Source: an uncultured Bacilli bacterium (lineage in GTDB: Bacteria; Bacillota_I; Bacilli_A; RF39; UBA660). Taken from it: a DNA stretch of 22,298 bases. Location of the stretch: contig CALVJI010000013.1 of the NCBI GenBank assembly GCA_944332105.1, forward strand, positions 1 through 22,298, written 5' to 3'. The notes under the pieces were generated by a model. The model was not told where the DNA came from. It worked only from the letters and a program-made list of their open reading frames with translations, and ran no database searches. The position numbers and the translations under genes were made by a program. Below are positions 1-7,042 of this stretch, in pieces (positions within the stretch are counted from its first letter, which is position 1; every line of letters begins with the position of its first letter).

Positions 1-161
1 TCCATCATAGCAGTTTCTATCGTATGAATTTTCAAATGTAAAGATTGTTCTAATAACTTCTTTAAAATCTCTTCATTTTTTTCATTTAGAAATACTTCTT
101 TAAATGCTACGTCATAACGGCAAGTATAAAATTTTGGTTTTTCCTGTAAATCAGTAATCAT
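1..161 (-). CDS. Rpn / PD-(D/E)XK nuclease family protein, 5' end only (cut by window edge)
   Basis: A strong ribosome binding site (GAAGGAGGT, six bases before ATG at 161) opens a frame that stays open to the window edge, giving about 53 residues beginning MITDLQEKPKF. The segment RYDVAFKEVFLNEKNEEILK resembles the N-terminus of the Rpn (recombination-promoting nuclease / PD-(D/E)XK 'transposase') family, whose members start with a [YN]DxxFKxxF block followed by a short helix. Members are hydrolytic nucleases often found as multicopy accessory genes in gut Firmicutes. The catalytic PD-(D/E)XK residues lie outside the window, so activity cannot be judged. The family call rests only on the N-terminal pattern; the existence of a gene is well supported by the ribosome binding site. 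Confidence 0.62.
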   Translation of the reverse strand, partial: MITDLQEKPKFYTCRYDVAFKEVFLNEKNEEILKKLLEQSLHLKIHTIETAMM

Positions 162-190
162 GAGTTTACCTCCTTCATGCCCAGTTATTC

Positions 191-208
191 TAAAGGCATA
201 TACCTTTA
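191..208. repeat. Short palindrome in the leader of the Rpn-like gene
   Basis: TAAAGG-CATATA-CCTTTA is an inverted repeat with six-base arms, lying 30 to 47 bases upstream of the ATG at 161. Its position between the likely promoter area and the ribosome binding site would suit an operator or a small mRNA hairpin. No T-run follows in either direction, so it is not an intrinsic terminator. Function is unknown. Confidence 0.35.
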
Positions 209-272
209 TTTAGCAAGAGGAGATTTTGACAAGTTTTGGCTTCTTTTGTCGAATTTTATATTTTTTCTTGAT

Positions 273-1689
273 TTAAACAACTTGATAAGGACTATCAATT
301 GTTCCATTACCTGTAATTTCTACATCGCTTCGAATATTGATGACTGGCTTTAAGCCAAATGAACCTTTAGGAGTTCCATGGCCAATCCAACCACCTTCGT
401 GTACAACAAATACATAAGCAAAAAAGGCAGTAGAACCCCAGGGATTATATGCTCCTGCAGGTGTCATCGTCCAAAATCCCGCCATAGTTGTCAAATAGGT
501 ATAAGAAGCGCTTTTGACAGTACTATGACCACTTTCAAAGATTCCTCCACTGTGACCTGCTAGCATTACTTCATCAATAGTTATTAAGCCAACAGGATAC
601 GTTAAGGCTTTGTTGCCTTGATTTGATGTGGATACCGTATACAGATCTCTTTCATCTTCACATACCAAGTTTGGAGAACTATTTAAAACGCGGTAGTAAC
701 CTTTATTATATGTAATCACTTTTTCTGTCCCTACACCACTTTGCAAATTTAATGTACTTCTATCGCCACAGAAGCCTGCATTTGTATCTATATAAGAAGA
801 ATAATTGGCTAAATGTTCTTGATAAAAAGTATCATTTACCGTTTTTATCACTGAAGAAGTTCCTAGTCCATGAGCTTCGCCACTCGTATACATATAACCT
901 ACATACATGTTATTTCCCTCTCCTGAAGAAAAGGCACTCGAAATATAAACTTCATCTTCGCTTTGTTCTTCATTCGTATGAGCTATAGTTCCGTCATAAA
1001 TTAGGCGAATTGTGCCATCGCCATTGATTCTTATTACTCGCCACCAATAATTTGCAAAATAAAAGTAATTGTTTTCTACTGAACCTCGATAATAATATGT
1101 TATGCCATCCTCATCTGTTGTTTGATAGATTCCTTTTTCGTAACTTGAACAATTCGAACTATTATTACAAGCAGAATCTGTAAAATCTGGGGTATATGGA
1201 TAAACGGATAACTCTCCTAAAGCAGTCGTTACCGTTTCATTTTTTACAAAATATAAAGTACATTTAGTTCGTTTATTGGTTCCTTTTTGATAATTACTAT
1301 AATCTCCCATAAATTTCCATGTGCTATAATCCCAACCTGGAACTACCCCATTATTACACGTTGAGTTTTTTTCATCTAACGTATATTCTGTATTTTGATC
1401 TGGCAAATCATTTGCAATAACTCCATCAATATAATAAGCAAAATAAATGTCACCAGGACTTTGAATAGTGCCTTCCATTAAATTATAGGTTTCTCTACTT
1501 TCAAATGAAGCGAATGAAGTATAGAAAAATACTCCTGTTATTAATAAAATACAAACAATAATAAAAAGAATGATTCCTGTTTTTTTCGTATTTTTTTCTT
1601 TATATTTTTCGAGTTCTAAATTAGGGGTATCGTTTTCTTTATTTAAACGATTATACCCCCCCCCCTAGAACTTTTTTGAATTTTTTCAT
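273..1689 (-). CDS. Phase-variable membrane-anchored surface protein, frame broken by a poly-G tract (OFF in this sequence)
   Basis: The long frame 273-1664 has no start codon matching its promoter: it is open without ATG from 1478 back to a stop at 1665-1667. The natural start is ATG 1689, which reads MKKFKKVL and then enters a run of ten G (1656-1665 on the plus strand as C). With ten G it ends at once in TAA (1651-1653). With nine it continues as GGGYNRLNKEND into the long frame, giving about 471 residues. The joined protein has a charged cytosolic N-terminus, one membrane helix (GIILFIIVCILLITGVFFY) and a Cys-containing extracellular domain (TCNNGV, TKCTLYF). The family domain follows, with YYYRGSVENNY, FANYWWRVIRINGDG, GFCGDRS, YPVGLITIDEVM, WTMTP and the end block KPVINI. 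A strong promoter lies upstream, so this looks like a switched-off gene rather than decay. An assembly error in homopolymer length is the main alternative. Its ligand or role is unknown; the closest named grouping I can suggest is DUF6273-like/FISUMP-like surface domains. Confidence 0.72.
1656..1665 (-). repeat. Ten-base poly-G tract (contingency/phase-variation site)
   Basis: Ten consecutive G on the coding strand lie 24 bases after the ATG at 1689. In this AT-rich genome such a tract is very unlikely by chance, and it sits exactly where frame is decided: nine G joins ATG 1689 to the 273-1664 frame, while ten G gives a twelve-residue peptide. Poly-G/C tracts near start codons are the classic slipped-strand phase-variation device of bacterial surface proteins. 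Confidence 0.8.
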
Positions 1690-1766
1690 TTGAAACACTT
1701 CACTTTCTATAACTTAGTATGAATTATAATTTAGAATTCATATTTTTTACTCTTTTACTCATAAAA

Positions 1767-1795
1767 AGTATAACATGAATTGTATTATATCTCAA
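1767..1795 (-). promoter_or_regulatory. Sigma-A promoter of the phase-variable surface gene
   Basis: On the minus strand TTGAGA (1790-1795), a 17-base spacer and TATACT (1767-1772) with an extended TGn give a near-consensus promoter. The predicted start near 1760 leaves a leader of about 70 bases before ATG 1689. The ribosome binding site is weak (AGAAAGTGAAG). Confidence 0.7.
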
Positions 1796-1805
1796 TATTT
1801 TTTCC

Positions 1806-1834
1806 AAAAAAAAGAACAGTACAATACACTGCTC
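1806..1834 (-). terminator. Intrinsic terminator after greA
   Basis: The transcript strand reads GAGCAGT, a seven-base loop, ACTGTTC (one G-U pair), then eight T. It closes the large ireB-to-greA operon and insulates the promoter of the next gene. Confidence 0.85.
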
Positions 1835-1841
1835 TTCATCT

Positions 1842-2303
1842 TTATTTTACATCTTTTAACACAATCGTATAAGAACCATTTGGACTTTCAACTTCTAATT
1901 TTTCACCCTTTTTATGACCAATCACAGCTTTACCAATTGGGCTTTCATTAGATATCTTATTTTCTAATGGATCAGCTTCCATTGAACCTACAATTTTAAA
2001 TTCTTCAACATCGTCATCATCATATAGAATAACAACCGTTCTTCCCACAGCAGCGACATCCTTATCTTTACTTTCTGCTATTACACTGTGTTCTAACTTA
2101 TATTCTAACTCTTTAATACGTGCTTCCACTTGAGCTTGTTCATCACGTGCAGAATCATAATCCGCATTTTCAGATAAATCACCTTGTGCACGAGCATCTT
2201 TTAAATCTTTAATAACCCGTGGTCGCACAACTGTTTTTAGTTCATTTAATTCTGTTTCTAGTTCCAAATATCCTTCTGGTGTTAACAAAATTTCTTCTTT
2301 CAT
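1842..2303 (-). CDS. greA: Transcription elongation factor GreA
   Basis: The 153-residue protein matches the usual GreA length. It rescues backtracked RNA polymerase by stimulating cleavage of the nascent RNA 3' end. The N-terminal coiled coil carries the typical GreA block (RPRVIKDLKDARAQGDLSEN, then ADYDSARDEQ, about residues 31-58), including the acidic tip (D and E of GDLSENADY) that enters the polymerase secondary channel. The C-terminal FKBP-like domain ends with SNESPIGKAVIGHKKGE and VLKDVK. A GTG three codons earlier (2312) is possible, but AAGGAAA sits 9-10 bases before ATG 2303 and only touches the GTG, so ATG 2303 is chosen. It is the last gene of the operon, 38 bases after trhP2, and a terminator follows. 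Confidence 0.96.
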   Translation of the reverse strand: MKEEILLTPEGYLELETELNELKTVVRPRVIKDLKDARAQGDLSENADYDSARDEQAQVEARIKELEYKLEHSVIAESKDKDVAAVGRTVVILYDDDDVEEFKIVGSMEADPLENKISNESPIGKAVIGHKKGEKLEVESPNGSYTIVLKDVK

Positions 2304-2341
2304 TAAAATCACTTTCCTTTTTAATACCAGTCCAAATAATA

Positions 2342-3532
2342 CTATAAAAGATCAGGTTTGTCAAATACTTTTATGCGCATCATATCATACTTTTGTAAAG
2401 TAACCTCACAAGGTAGATAGAGAATCATTCCTGGATGATTGGCTACTGTAATATCTTCACCTTGATCATTTTCTATTTTATGTATAGTATAGGTAAATGT
2501 TTCCGTATTTGGGCCAAAAAATTCTACAACATCACCAACTTTAAAGTAGTTGCGTTCCTCTACTTTTACTTTTTTACTCTTTTCATCGTAATCTAAAACT
2601 AAACCCAAAAAATCTTGATTAGAAACTTCGTCTCGTCCTAGATAGTATTGCTCTCGATGAGTTGGGAGTCCTTTAAAGAACTGCGGAGTACTCTCACGAT
2701 TCGCACAGCGATTTAAAATCTGTTCATAATACTTGGCCTCTTCTAAAGTTAAAGATTGATTCATAATTTTATCTATAATTTTACGATAAGTTAAAATGAC
2801 CGTTGCAATATAATAAATGCCACGCATTCTTCCTTCCACTTTAAATGAATTAACTCCTAACGCCATCATTTCTTTAATATGGAGAATCATATTTAAATCT
2901 TTGCTCGTCATACTAAAAGGACAAGGCGCATCCGTTTCAAAAAGAAATCGACATACCTGTGCACATCCTCCGCGATTCGCATCGCGATTCGTCACCACAT
3001 TAGAAAGTACGCATCTTCCTGAAAAAGAAGTACACATCGCCCCATGGACAAAGCATTCCAATTCCAATCCTGTTTTCTCTTTAATCTTTTTAATATCTTC
3101 CTTATTTGCTTCTCTTGCAAGTACAATCCGAGAAACCCCATGCTTTTTATAAAAAAGTGCTGCTTCTTCATTTAAAACACTAGCTTGAGTCGATAAATGT
3201 ACTTCCAAATGAAGATGTAATTGTTCTACTAATTTTACAACATAAAAATCACTAACAATAATAGCGTCAATACCAATTCGATCTAAAGTTTTTAAATAAT
3301 CTTCTAAGCCAGTAACATCCTCTTCATGAAAAATAATATTCACTGTTACAAAAAGTTTTTTACCAAGTTGATGAGCAAAACGAGCCCCCTCTTCTAAGTC
3401 TTGAATGGAAAAGTTCTTAGCATTCGCCCGTAAACTAAAATTTTGTCCACCAACATAGACAGCATCTGCCCCATATAAATAGGCAATTTTTAATTTTTCT
3501 AAATCACCAGCCGGCGCGAGTAACTCAATCAT
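2342..3532 (-). CDS. trhP2: U32-family tRNA uridine hydroxylation protein (TrhP2/YrrO type)
   Basis: A 396-residue peptidase-U32 family protein starting MIELLAPAGD at ATG 3532, seven bases after AAGGAGGT; an upstream in-frame start at 3589 lies inside the preceding gene and lacks this site. The family signature ECFVHGAMCTSFSGRC is at about residues 159-174, with further cysteines at GGC-AQVC (about 190 and 194), fitting the iron-sulfur cluster of this family. In B. subtilis the equivalent YrrO (TrhP2) works with YrrN (TrhP1) to make 5-hydroxyuridine at tRNA wobble position 34, using prephenate as hydroxyl donor source. The downstream C-terminal beta-barrel region (YFKVGDVVEFFGP) is present. 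It overlaps trhP1 by eight bases, and TrmR, which methylates the product, is encoded two genes upstream. The older label 'collagenase-like protease' is probably misleading. Confidence 0.9.
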   Translation of the reverse strand: MIELLAPAGDLEKLKIAYLYGADAVYVGGQNFSLRANAKNFSIQDLEEGARFAHQLGKKLFVTVNIIFHEEDVTGLEDYLKTLDRIGIDAIIVSDFYVVKLVEQLHLHLEVHLSTQASVLNEEAALFYKKHGVSRIVLAREANKEDIKKIKEKTGLELECFVHGAMCTSFSGRCVLSNVVTNRDANRGGCAQVCRFLFETDAPCPFSMTSKDLNMILHIKEMMALGVNSFKVEGRMRGIYYIATVILTYRKIIDKIMNQSLTLEEAKYYEQILNRCANRESTPQFFKGLPTHREQYYLGRDEVSNQDFLGLVLDYDEKSKKVKVEERNYFKVGDVVEFFGPNTETFTYTIHKIENDQGEDITVANHPGMILYLPCEVTLQKYDMMRIKVFDKPDLL

Positions 3533-4328
3533 CTTTTTTACCTCCTTTTGGTGGTAACCGATAAATCGTCTTCTGATATAAAAAACCACTAGTAGTATCT
3601 GTTAATTCTTCACCATTCAAAAATGCTTCTAACCAAACTTTGATACTAGAAATCTTTGTAAAAGATAGATCGATCAAAAAATACTTCACTTCATTTTGTT
3701 CTAAAAAGATTCGTCCATCATACGCTTTAGAATCATATAACACGGTTCCTTCATCCGTTTCAATTGCCAAAAACTCTTTACCACTTTGCTTTTCTTTTAA
3801 AATTCTTCTATTTTTTATAGGTAATTCATAATGAAGCGCAAAGTTTTTAAGTAATGTTCTTCTTGAATACATATAAGGAAGATGACCATAAAGAAGCAGT
3901 CCAACTCGTTCTGGAACCAAAGAAATAATTTGCAAAACTTCTTCTTTTGTTAAATCATTAGATAAAATAACCGTATCCACTTCATCCAAAAAAGCCTTAA
4001 CAGTATACGAACTACACAATGCATGTGTTGCATATAAACACATTTCTAAAGGCGTTTCAAATTCCCGAAAAAGTTCTAGCACTCCCAAATCCTCAAAAAC
4101 CACACCTTTAGCTTTTTCAAGAATTTTAGGATATAGAATCCGCAGTTCAGAAATATCTTGAGTATCTAATAGTCGATTAATATAAATGTAAGAACCGGGT
4201 ACAATTTCATCAATTGCAAAAGTCCTTGTTTGGCCAATTGAAAACTTTTCAAGCGGAAAAAGAAAGTCTACGCCATCAACTTTCTCTATCTCATTTTCTC
4301 CAGGTATAATTAAAAACTTACTTTTCAT
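3525..4328 (-). CDS. trhP1: Divergent U32-like tRNA hydroxylation partner (TrhP1/YrrN position)
   Basis: A 267-residue protein in the exact place of B. subtilis yrrN, between trmR and trhP2, overlapping both (4318-4328 and 3525-3532). ATG 4328 is preferred to the GTG at 4340 because GGAAAA directly precedes the ATG; the choice is not certain. It keeps the U32-like barrel pattern (TVILSNDLTKEEV, ERVGLLLYGHLPYMYSRR). However, the HGxxC...SGxC signature is replaced by YGHLPYMYSRRTLL, with no cluster cysteines there, so it probably lacks its own iron-sulfur site. It is shorter than typical U32 proteins. I infer a non-catalytic or substrate-positioning partner of TrhP2, as overlap and order suggest a fixed stoichiometric pair. 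Function is inferred from synteny more than from residues. Confidence 0.72.
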   Translation of the reverse strand: MKSKFLIIPGENEIEKVDGVDFLFPLEKFSIGQTRTFAIDEIVPGSYIYINRLLDTQDISELRILYPKILEKAKGVVFEDLGVLELFREFETPLEMCLYATHALCSSYTVKAFLDEVDTVILSNDLTKEEVLQIISLVPERVGLLLYGHLPYMYSRRTLLKNFALHYELPIKNRRILKEKQSGKEFLAIETDEGTVLYDSKAYDGRIFLEQNEVKYFLIDLSFTKISSIKVWLEAFLNGEELTDTTSGFLYQKTIYRLPPKGGKKDD

Positions 4329-4914
4329 TTTTCCGAACACTGACAGATAAACCGTCCCCTACATCTATAAATTCAGTATCAAATTCTTCATTATTTTTTA
4401 AAAAATCAATATAATTTTCAATTTTAGTTACAAGTTGCCGTAGATTCTTACTTTCGATTTCTTTACTTTTTCCTACATAATTATGAAACTTCAAATTATC
4501 GGTAATAATGGTTCCACCTTTAGCCAAAAAGAATTTATATTTTTCAAAAAACTTAGTATATTGACCTTTTGCAGCATCAATAAAAATCAAATCAAATTCA
4601 GTACCTTCAGCTAAATTAAGTTCTAAAGCATCTTGAAAAACAACATTAACTTTTTGTTCAAAACCACATTTTTTCACATTTTTTAAACATTCCATATAAT
4701 TGGTTTCATCACGTTCAATAGTCGTCACTTTAACATCCGGACTACTCGATGCCATTAAAATTGCCGAATAACCAATAGCACTACCAATTTCTAAAACACT
4801 TTTGATGTTATGAGCTTTAATATATTTCATTAGAAAAGCAATTCCATCTTTTTCCATAATTGGAATATTTTTTTCCCTTGCATATTCTTCCATTTCCATA
4901 ATTAAATTTTTCAT
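4318..4914 (-). CDS. trmR: tRNA 5-hydroxyuridine O-methyltransferase TrmR (YrrM)
   Basis: A 198-residue class I SAM-dependent O-methyltransferase of the metal-dependent type (Methyltransf_3). The SAM loop is VLEIGSAIGYSAILM (about residues 40-54), followed by TTIERDE (acidic ribose-binding residue), FIDAAKGQY (metal Asp) and TDNLKFHNYV. In B. subtilis YrrM/TrmR converts wobble ho5U to mo5U in tRNA, and the two U32 genes that supply ho5U follow directly here, which supports this role over a small-molecule catechol-type methyltransferase. AAGAGGTGAG stands eight bases before ATG 4914. It starts 14 bases after the end of mltG and its end overlaps the next start. Confidence 0.88.
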   Translation of the reverse strand: MKNLIMEMEEYAREKNIPIMEKDGIAFLMKYIKAHNIKSVLEIGSAIGYSAILMASSSPDVKVTTIERDETNYMECLKNVKKCGFEQKVNVVFQDALELNLAEGTEFDLIFIDAAKGQYTKFFEKYKFFLAKGGTIITDNLKFHNYVGKSKEIESKNLRQLVTKIENYIDFLKNNEEFDTEFIDVGDGLSVSVRKNEK

Positions 4915-4928
4915 ACTTCACTCACCTC

Positions 4929-5990
4929 TTAATTTTGAGCACAAACTTGCTGTAATTCTTTTACTTTATTAGAAAACTCAGCATTGGTATTTTGAAAAAA
5001 TACTTCACCTGTACACACATTAGCCACAAAAAAGTAATAATTTGTTGCACTTGGATTTAATGTGGCTGTAATACTACTTAAACTTGGACTACAAATAGGT
5101 CCAATAGGTAGTTTACCATTCATCGAGCCATCTGTCAAACGTGTATTATAAGGATTCTTGTCATAAAGTACTTCCCAAGTGAGTTCATCAACGCCCATTT
5201 CTTTATGATCACCATAATAAGCCGTGACATCACTACCTAAAGACCAATTATCCCGAAGGCGTGTCCAAAACACTTGAGCAACAGTCGCCCGATCACTATC
5301 CGTATTAGCTTCTTTTTCAACAATGGATGCCATCGTTAATATCTCATGAAAAGAATGTTCATTCGCTTCTATTTGTTCCCGTATAGGTTCAATTTTCCGC
5401 TCTGTATTATCTAAAAGAGTACGAATTACATCCGTAACAGTCGCCGTTTCTAAAAATTCATAAGTATCTGGAAACAAATAGCCTTCTAATGGATAATAAA
5501 GTTCTGGATTTAAAATGGCATCACTTAAAAACCAATACTCCGAAATTAAACTTTCTAAATAAGTTTGGTCAGCCATTTGATTAATAAATTCATCTTCTGA
5601 AATATTCAAATTATCCGCGACGACTTTCGCATAATCCATCACTTTTTGCCCTTCCACAAAAGTAAGTGTCACCGTATTAATTTTAACATCGCCTGTAGTA
5701 AACTTATTAAGCATTTCTACTGGTGTCATATTAGCACTTAACTCATACTCACCAGCTTGAATATTTCCTCCATTAAAAAATAAATATACAAGTAATCCAT
5801 ATTGACTCCGAATAAGTCCTGCCTCTTCTAAATCTTTAGCAATCTCGGTCTTAGTTGTACCTGGTTCAATAACAAAAGTCTGGATATTTTCTTCCGTAGA
5901 TAAAGCATCCATACTCCACACATAATAGCCCGCCAAAGCGGCGATGACAAAAAGAAGTAATATTCCAATAATAAGTAAAACTTTTTTCAT
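4929..5990 (-). CDS. mltG: Endolytic transglycosylase MltG (YceG-like)
   Basis: A 353-residue membrane-anchored protein. One N-terminal helix (VLLIIGILLLFVIAALAGYY) is followed by a LysM-like region (FVIEPGTTKTEIAKDLEEAG, about residues 39-58) and the YceG domain. The catalytic glutamate lies in ASIVEKEANTDSDRATVAQV (about 221-240), with the conserved end KLPIGPICSPSLSSITATLN and YYFFVAN present. MltG cuts nascent glycan strands at the outer face of the membrane and helps set peptidoglycan strand length with elongation and division synthases. Length matches the family. It overlaps the preceding DUF1292 gene by ATGA, so translation is probably coupled. Confidence 0.95.
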   Translation of the reverse strand: MKKVLLIIGILLLFVIAALAGYYVWSMDALSTEENIQTFVIEPGTTKTEIAKDLEEAGLIRSQYGLLVYLFFNGGNIQAGEYELSANMTPVEMLNKFTTGDVKINTVTLTFVEGQKVMDYAKVVADNLNISEDEFINQMADQTYLESLISEYWFLSDAILNPELYYPLEGYLFPDTYEFLETATVTDVIRTLLDNTERKIEPIREQIEANEHSFHEILTMASIVEKEANTDSDRATVAQVFWTRLRDNWSLGSDVTAYYGDHKEMGVDELTWEVLYDKNPYNTRLTDGSMNGKLPIGPICSPSLSSITATLNPSATNYYFFVANVCTGEVFFQNTNAEFSNKVKELQQVCAQN

Positions 5991-6271
5991 GCGTTTTCTT
6001 TCTCCTCTAACTTCGCTAAAATAGCTTCAATCGTATTCCACTCTTCTTCCGTTTCAATCGGTAAAAGCTCGCGATTATTCCCACCTTTATCATAGACATT
6101 AGCATAAACCTTTACTTCACCAGATTCATTTTTGGTATGATCCGTATACACCACATAATTCTTATTTGTCTCAGGTGACTCAAAAGTAAAAAGTATTTCA
6201 CATTCGATATTTTTACCGTTTTCATCTTTCACTACAAAAATATTATTTGTAATAGGCTTTGGTTCATTCAT
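5987..6271 (-). CDS. DUF1292 family protein (YrzB)
   Basis: A 94-residue acidic protein of the DUF1292/YrzB family, recognised by IFVVKDENGKNIECEILFTF followed by NYVVYTD and a C-terminal acidic helix (TEEEWNTIEAILAKLEE). The family is conserved next to ruvX and mltG in Bacillota but its molecular role is unknown. Its start overlaps the end of ruvX by eight bases (AAGGAA upstream) and its stop overlaps the mltG start by four, so the three are translated together. Confidence 0.88.
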   Translation of the reverse strand: MNEPKPITNNIFVVKDENGKNIECEILFTFESPETNKNYVVYTDHTKNESGEVKVYANVYDKGGNNRELLPIETEEEWNTIEAILAKLEEKENA

Positions 6272-6692
6272 TTGTATTCCTTCTTTCTTTTAAAAATGTA
6301 TCTAAAATAAGCGCAGAAGCAACATTATCGATAACTTTTTTTCGTTTCTTACGACTTTTATCACCCATCAACAAAATTTTTTCCGCTTCTACAGTACTTA
6401 ATCTTTCATCTACTAAATAAACAGGTAAAGCAAAATTTTTTTCTAAAAGTTCTTTAAATTGTAAACTTCTTTCACTAGCAGGTCCCAAAGTATTATTCAT
6501 ATTTTTAGGTAATCCCAAAACAAAAGCTGTAATTTCTTTTTCCGAAACAATCTGTTGCAAAGTAGGCAACACACTTTCATAATTTAAAGGTGTAAAAGTA
6601 ATGGTTTTATATGGCAGAGCCATCGTATTAGTATAATCACTAAGAGCTAGCCCTAAACTTTTCGTTCCTAAATCTAATCCTAAATATCTCAC
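6264..6692 (-). CDS. ruvX: Holliday junction resolvase-like RuvX/YqgF
   Basis: A 142-residue RNase-H-fold nuclease of the YqgF family. The first catalytic aspartate is in RYLGLDLGTKSLGLALSD (D7). FVLGLPKNMNN and LVDERLSTVEAEKIL supply the conserved middle blocks, and KKVIDNVASALILDTFL carries the last acidic residue. E. coli YqgF matures the 5' end of 16S rRNA; a resolvase role has also been proposed, so either is possible. It begins with GTG (6690-6692), which overlaps the TGA of ireB as GTGA, with AAGGAC nine bases upstream. Confidence 0.93.
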   Translation of the reverse strand: MRYLGLDLGTKSLGLALSDYTNTMALPYKTITFTPLNYESVLPTLQQIVSEKEITAFVLGLPKNMNNTLGPASERSLQFKELLEKNFALPVYLVDERLSTVEAEKILLMGDKSRKKRKKVIDNVASALILDTFLKERRNTNE

Positions 6693-6928
6693 TTCAAATA
6701 GTCCTTAATAATAAAAGCCAATAGCTCCGAACGATCTACACCTAAAATTTTTTCACGTGCACCTTTATAACTTGAAATATATCCTGGGTCTCCACTGATA
6801 AAATATCCTACTAACTGATTAACCGGATTATAGCCTCTTTCCTCCAAAATAGCCGCGACTTCCTGAACCGTTTTTTTATAAACTGCATCATGTAAAACCG
6901 CGACATCAAATAAGGTTGTATGATCCAT
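6689..6928 (-). CDS. ireB: IreB family regulatory phosphoprotein (YrzL, UPF0297)
   Basis: A 79-residue protein with the near-invariant family block LEERGYNPVNQLVGYFISGD (about residues 28-47) followed by PGYISSYKGAREKI. In Enterococcus, IreB is a small dimeric target of the serine/threonine kinase IreK and affects cephalosporin tolerance, with phosphorylation at N-terminal threonines; here T4 and T5 (MDHTTLFD) are candidate sites. No kinase gene is in the window. It is the first gene of the operon, has its own promoter, and GAAGGGAAG precedes the start. Confidence 0.92.
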   Translation of the reverse strand: MDHTTLFDVAVLHDAVYKKTVQEVAAILEERGYNPVNQLVGYFISGDPGYISSYKGAREKILGVDRSELLAFIIKDYLK

Positions 6929-6947
6929 ATATTTTACTTCCCTTCAC

Positions 6948-6966
6948 AAAGTACACCATGTACTTT
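6948..6966. repeat. Perfect inverted repeat in the ireB operon leader
   Basis: AAAGTACA-CCA-TGTACTTT has eight-base perfect arms. It lies between the predicted transcription start (near 6969) and the ribosome binding site of ireB, so it could be a 5' mRNA hairpin or an operator at the start of the operon. No T-run follows on the transcript strand, so termination is unlikely. Confidence 0.5.
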
Positions 6967-6975
6967 ATGTTTTTT

Positions 6976-7004
6976 ATTTTATCAAAAATATCCCTACATT
7001 ACAA
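6976..7004 (-). promoter_or_regulatory. Sigma-A promoter of the ireB-to-greA operon
   Basis: TTGTAA (6999-7004), 17 bases, TAAAAT (6976-6981) on the minus strand, just past the terminator of the RNase J gene. The position fits an operon that begins at ireB. Confidence 0.6.
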
Positions 7005-7019
7005 GCCAAACAAATGCCC

Positions 7020-7042
7020 AAAAAAAGAAGTCCCTAGACTTC
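7020..7042 (-). terminator. Intrinsic terminator overlapping the RNase J stop codon
   Basis: GAAGTC-TAGG-GACTTC followed by seven T. The TAG stop of the RNase J gene (7034-7036) forms the loop, so the last codons are part of the stem. Confidence 0.88.

Noticed and set aside
320..470. Retroelement variable region in the 273-1689 gene as well
   Set aside because: Its corresponding segment is about 44 percent GC over 120 bases, only slightly above the gene, without the sharp GC-rich, adenine-poor block seen at 21492-21596.
378..988. Plus-strand open frames within the phase-variable surface gene
   Set aside because: They lie opposite a long gene with recognisable protein blocks, lack ribosome binding sites and give low-complexity protein.
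273..1478. Reading the surface gene as a normal gene starting at ATG 1478
   Set aside because: There is no ribosome binding site before it, and the same frame continues upstream through a clear membrane helix to the poly-G tract, beyond which lie a start codon and a promoter.
2304..2312. GTG start of greA three codons upstream
   Set aside because: The ribosome binding site touches the GTG, while ATG 2303 has normal spacing and gives the usual GreA N-terminus.
2817..3152. Plus-strand frame opposite the trhP2 gene
   Set aside because: It overlaps the invariant U32 signature on the other strand, which must be the real coding strand.
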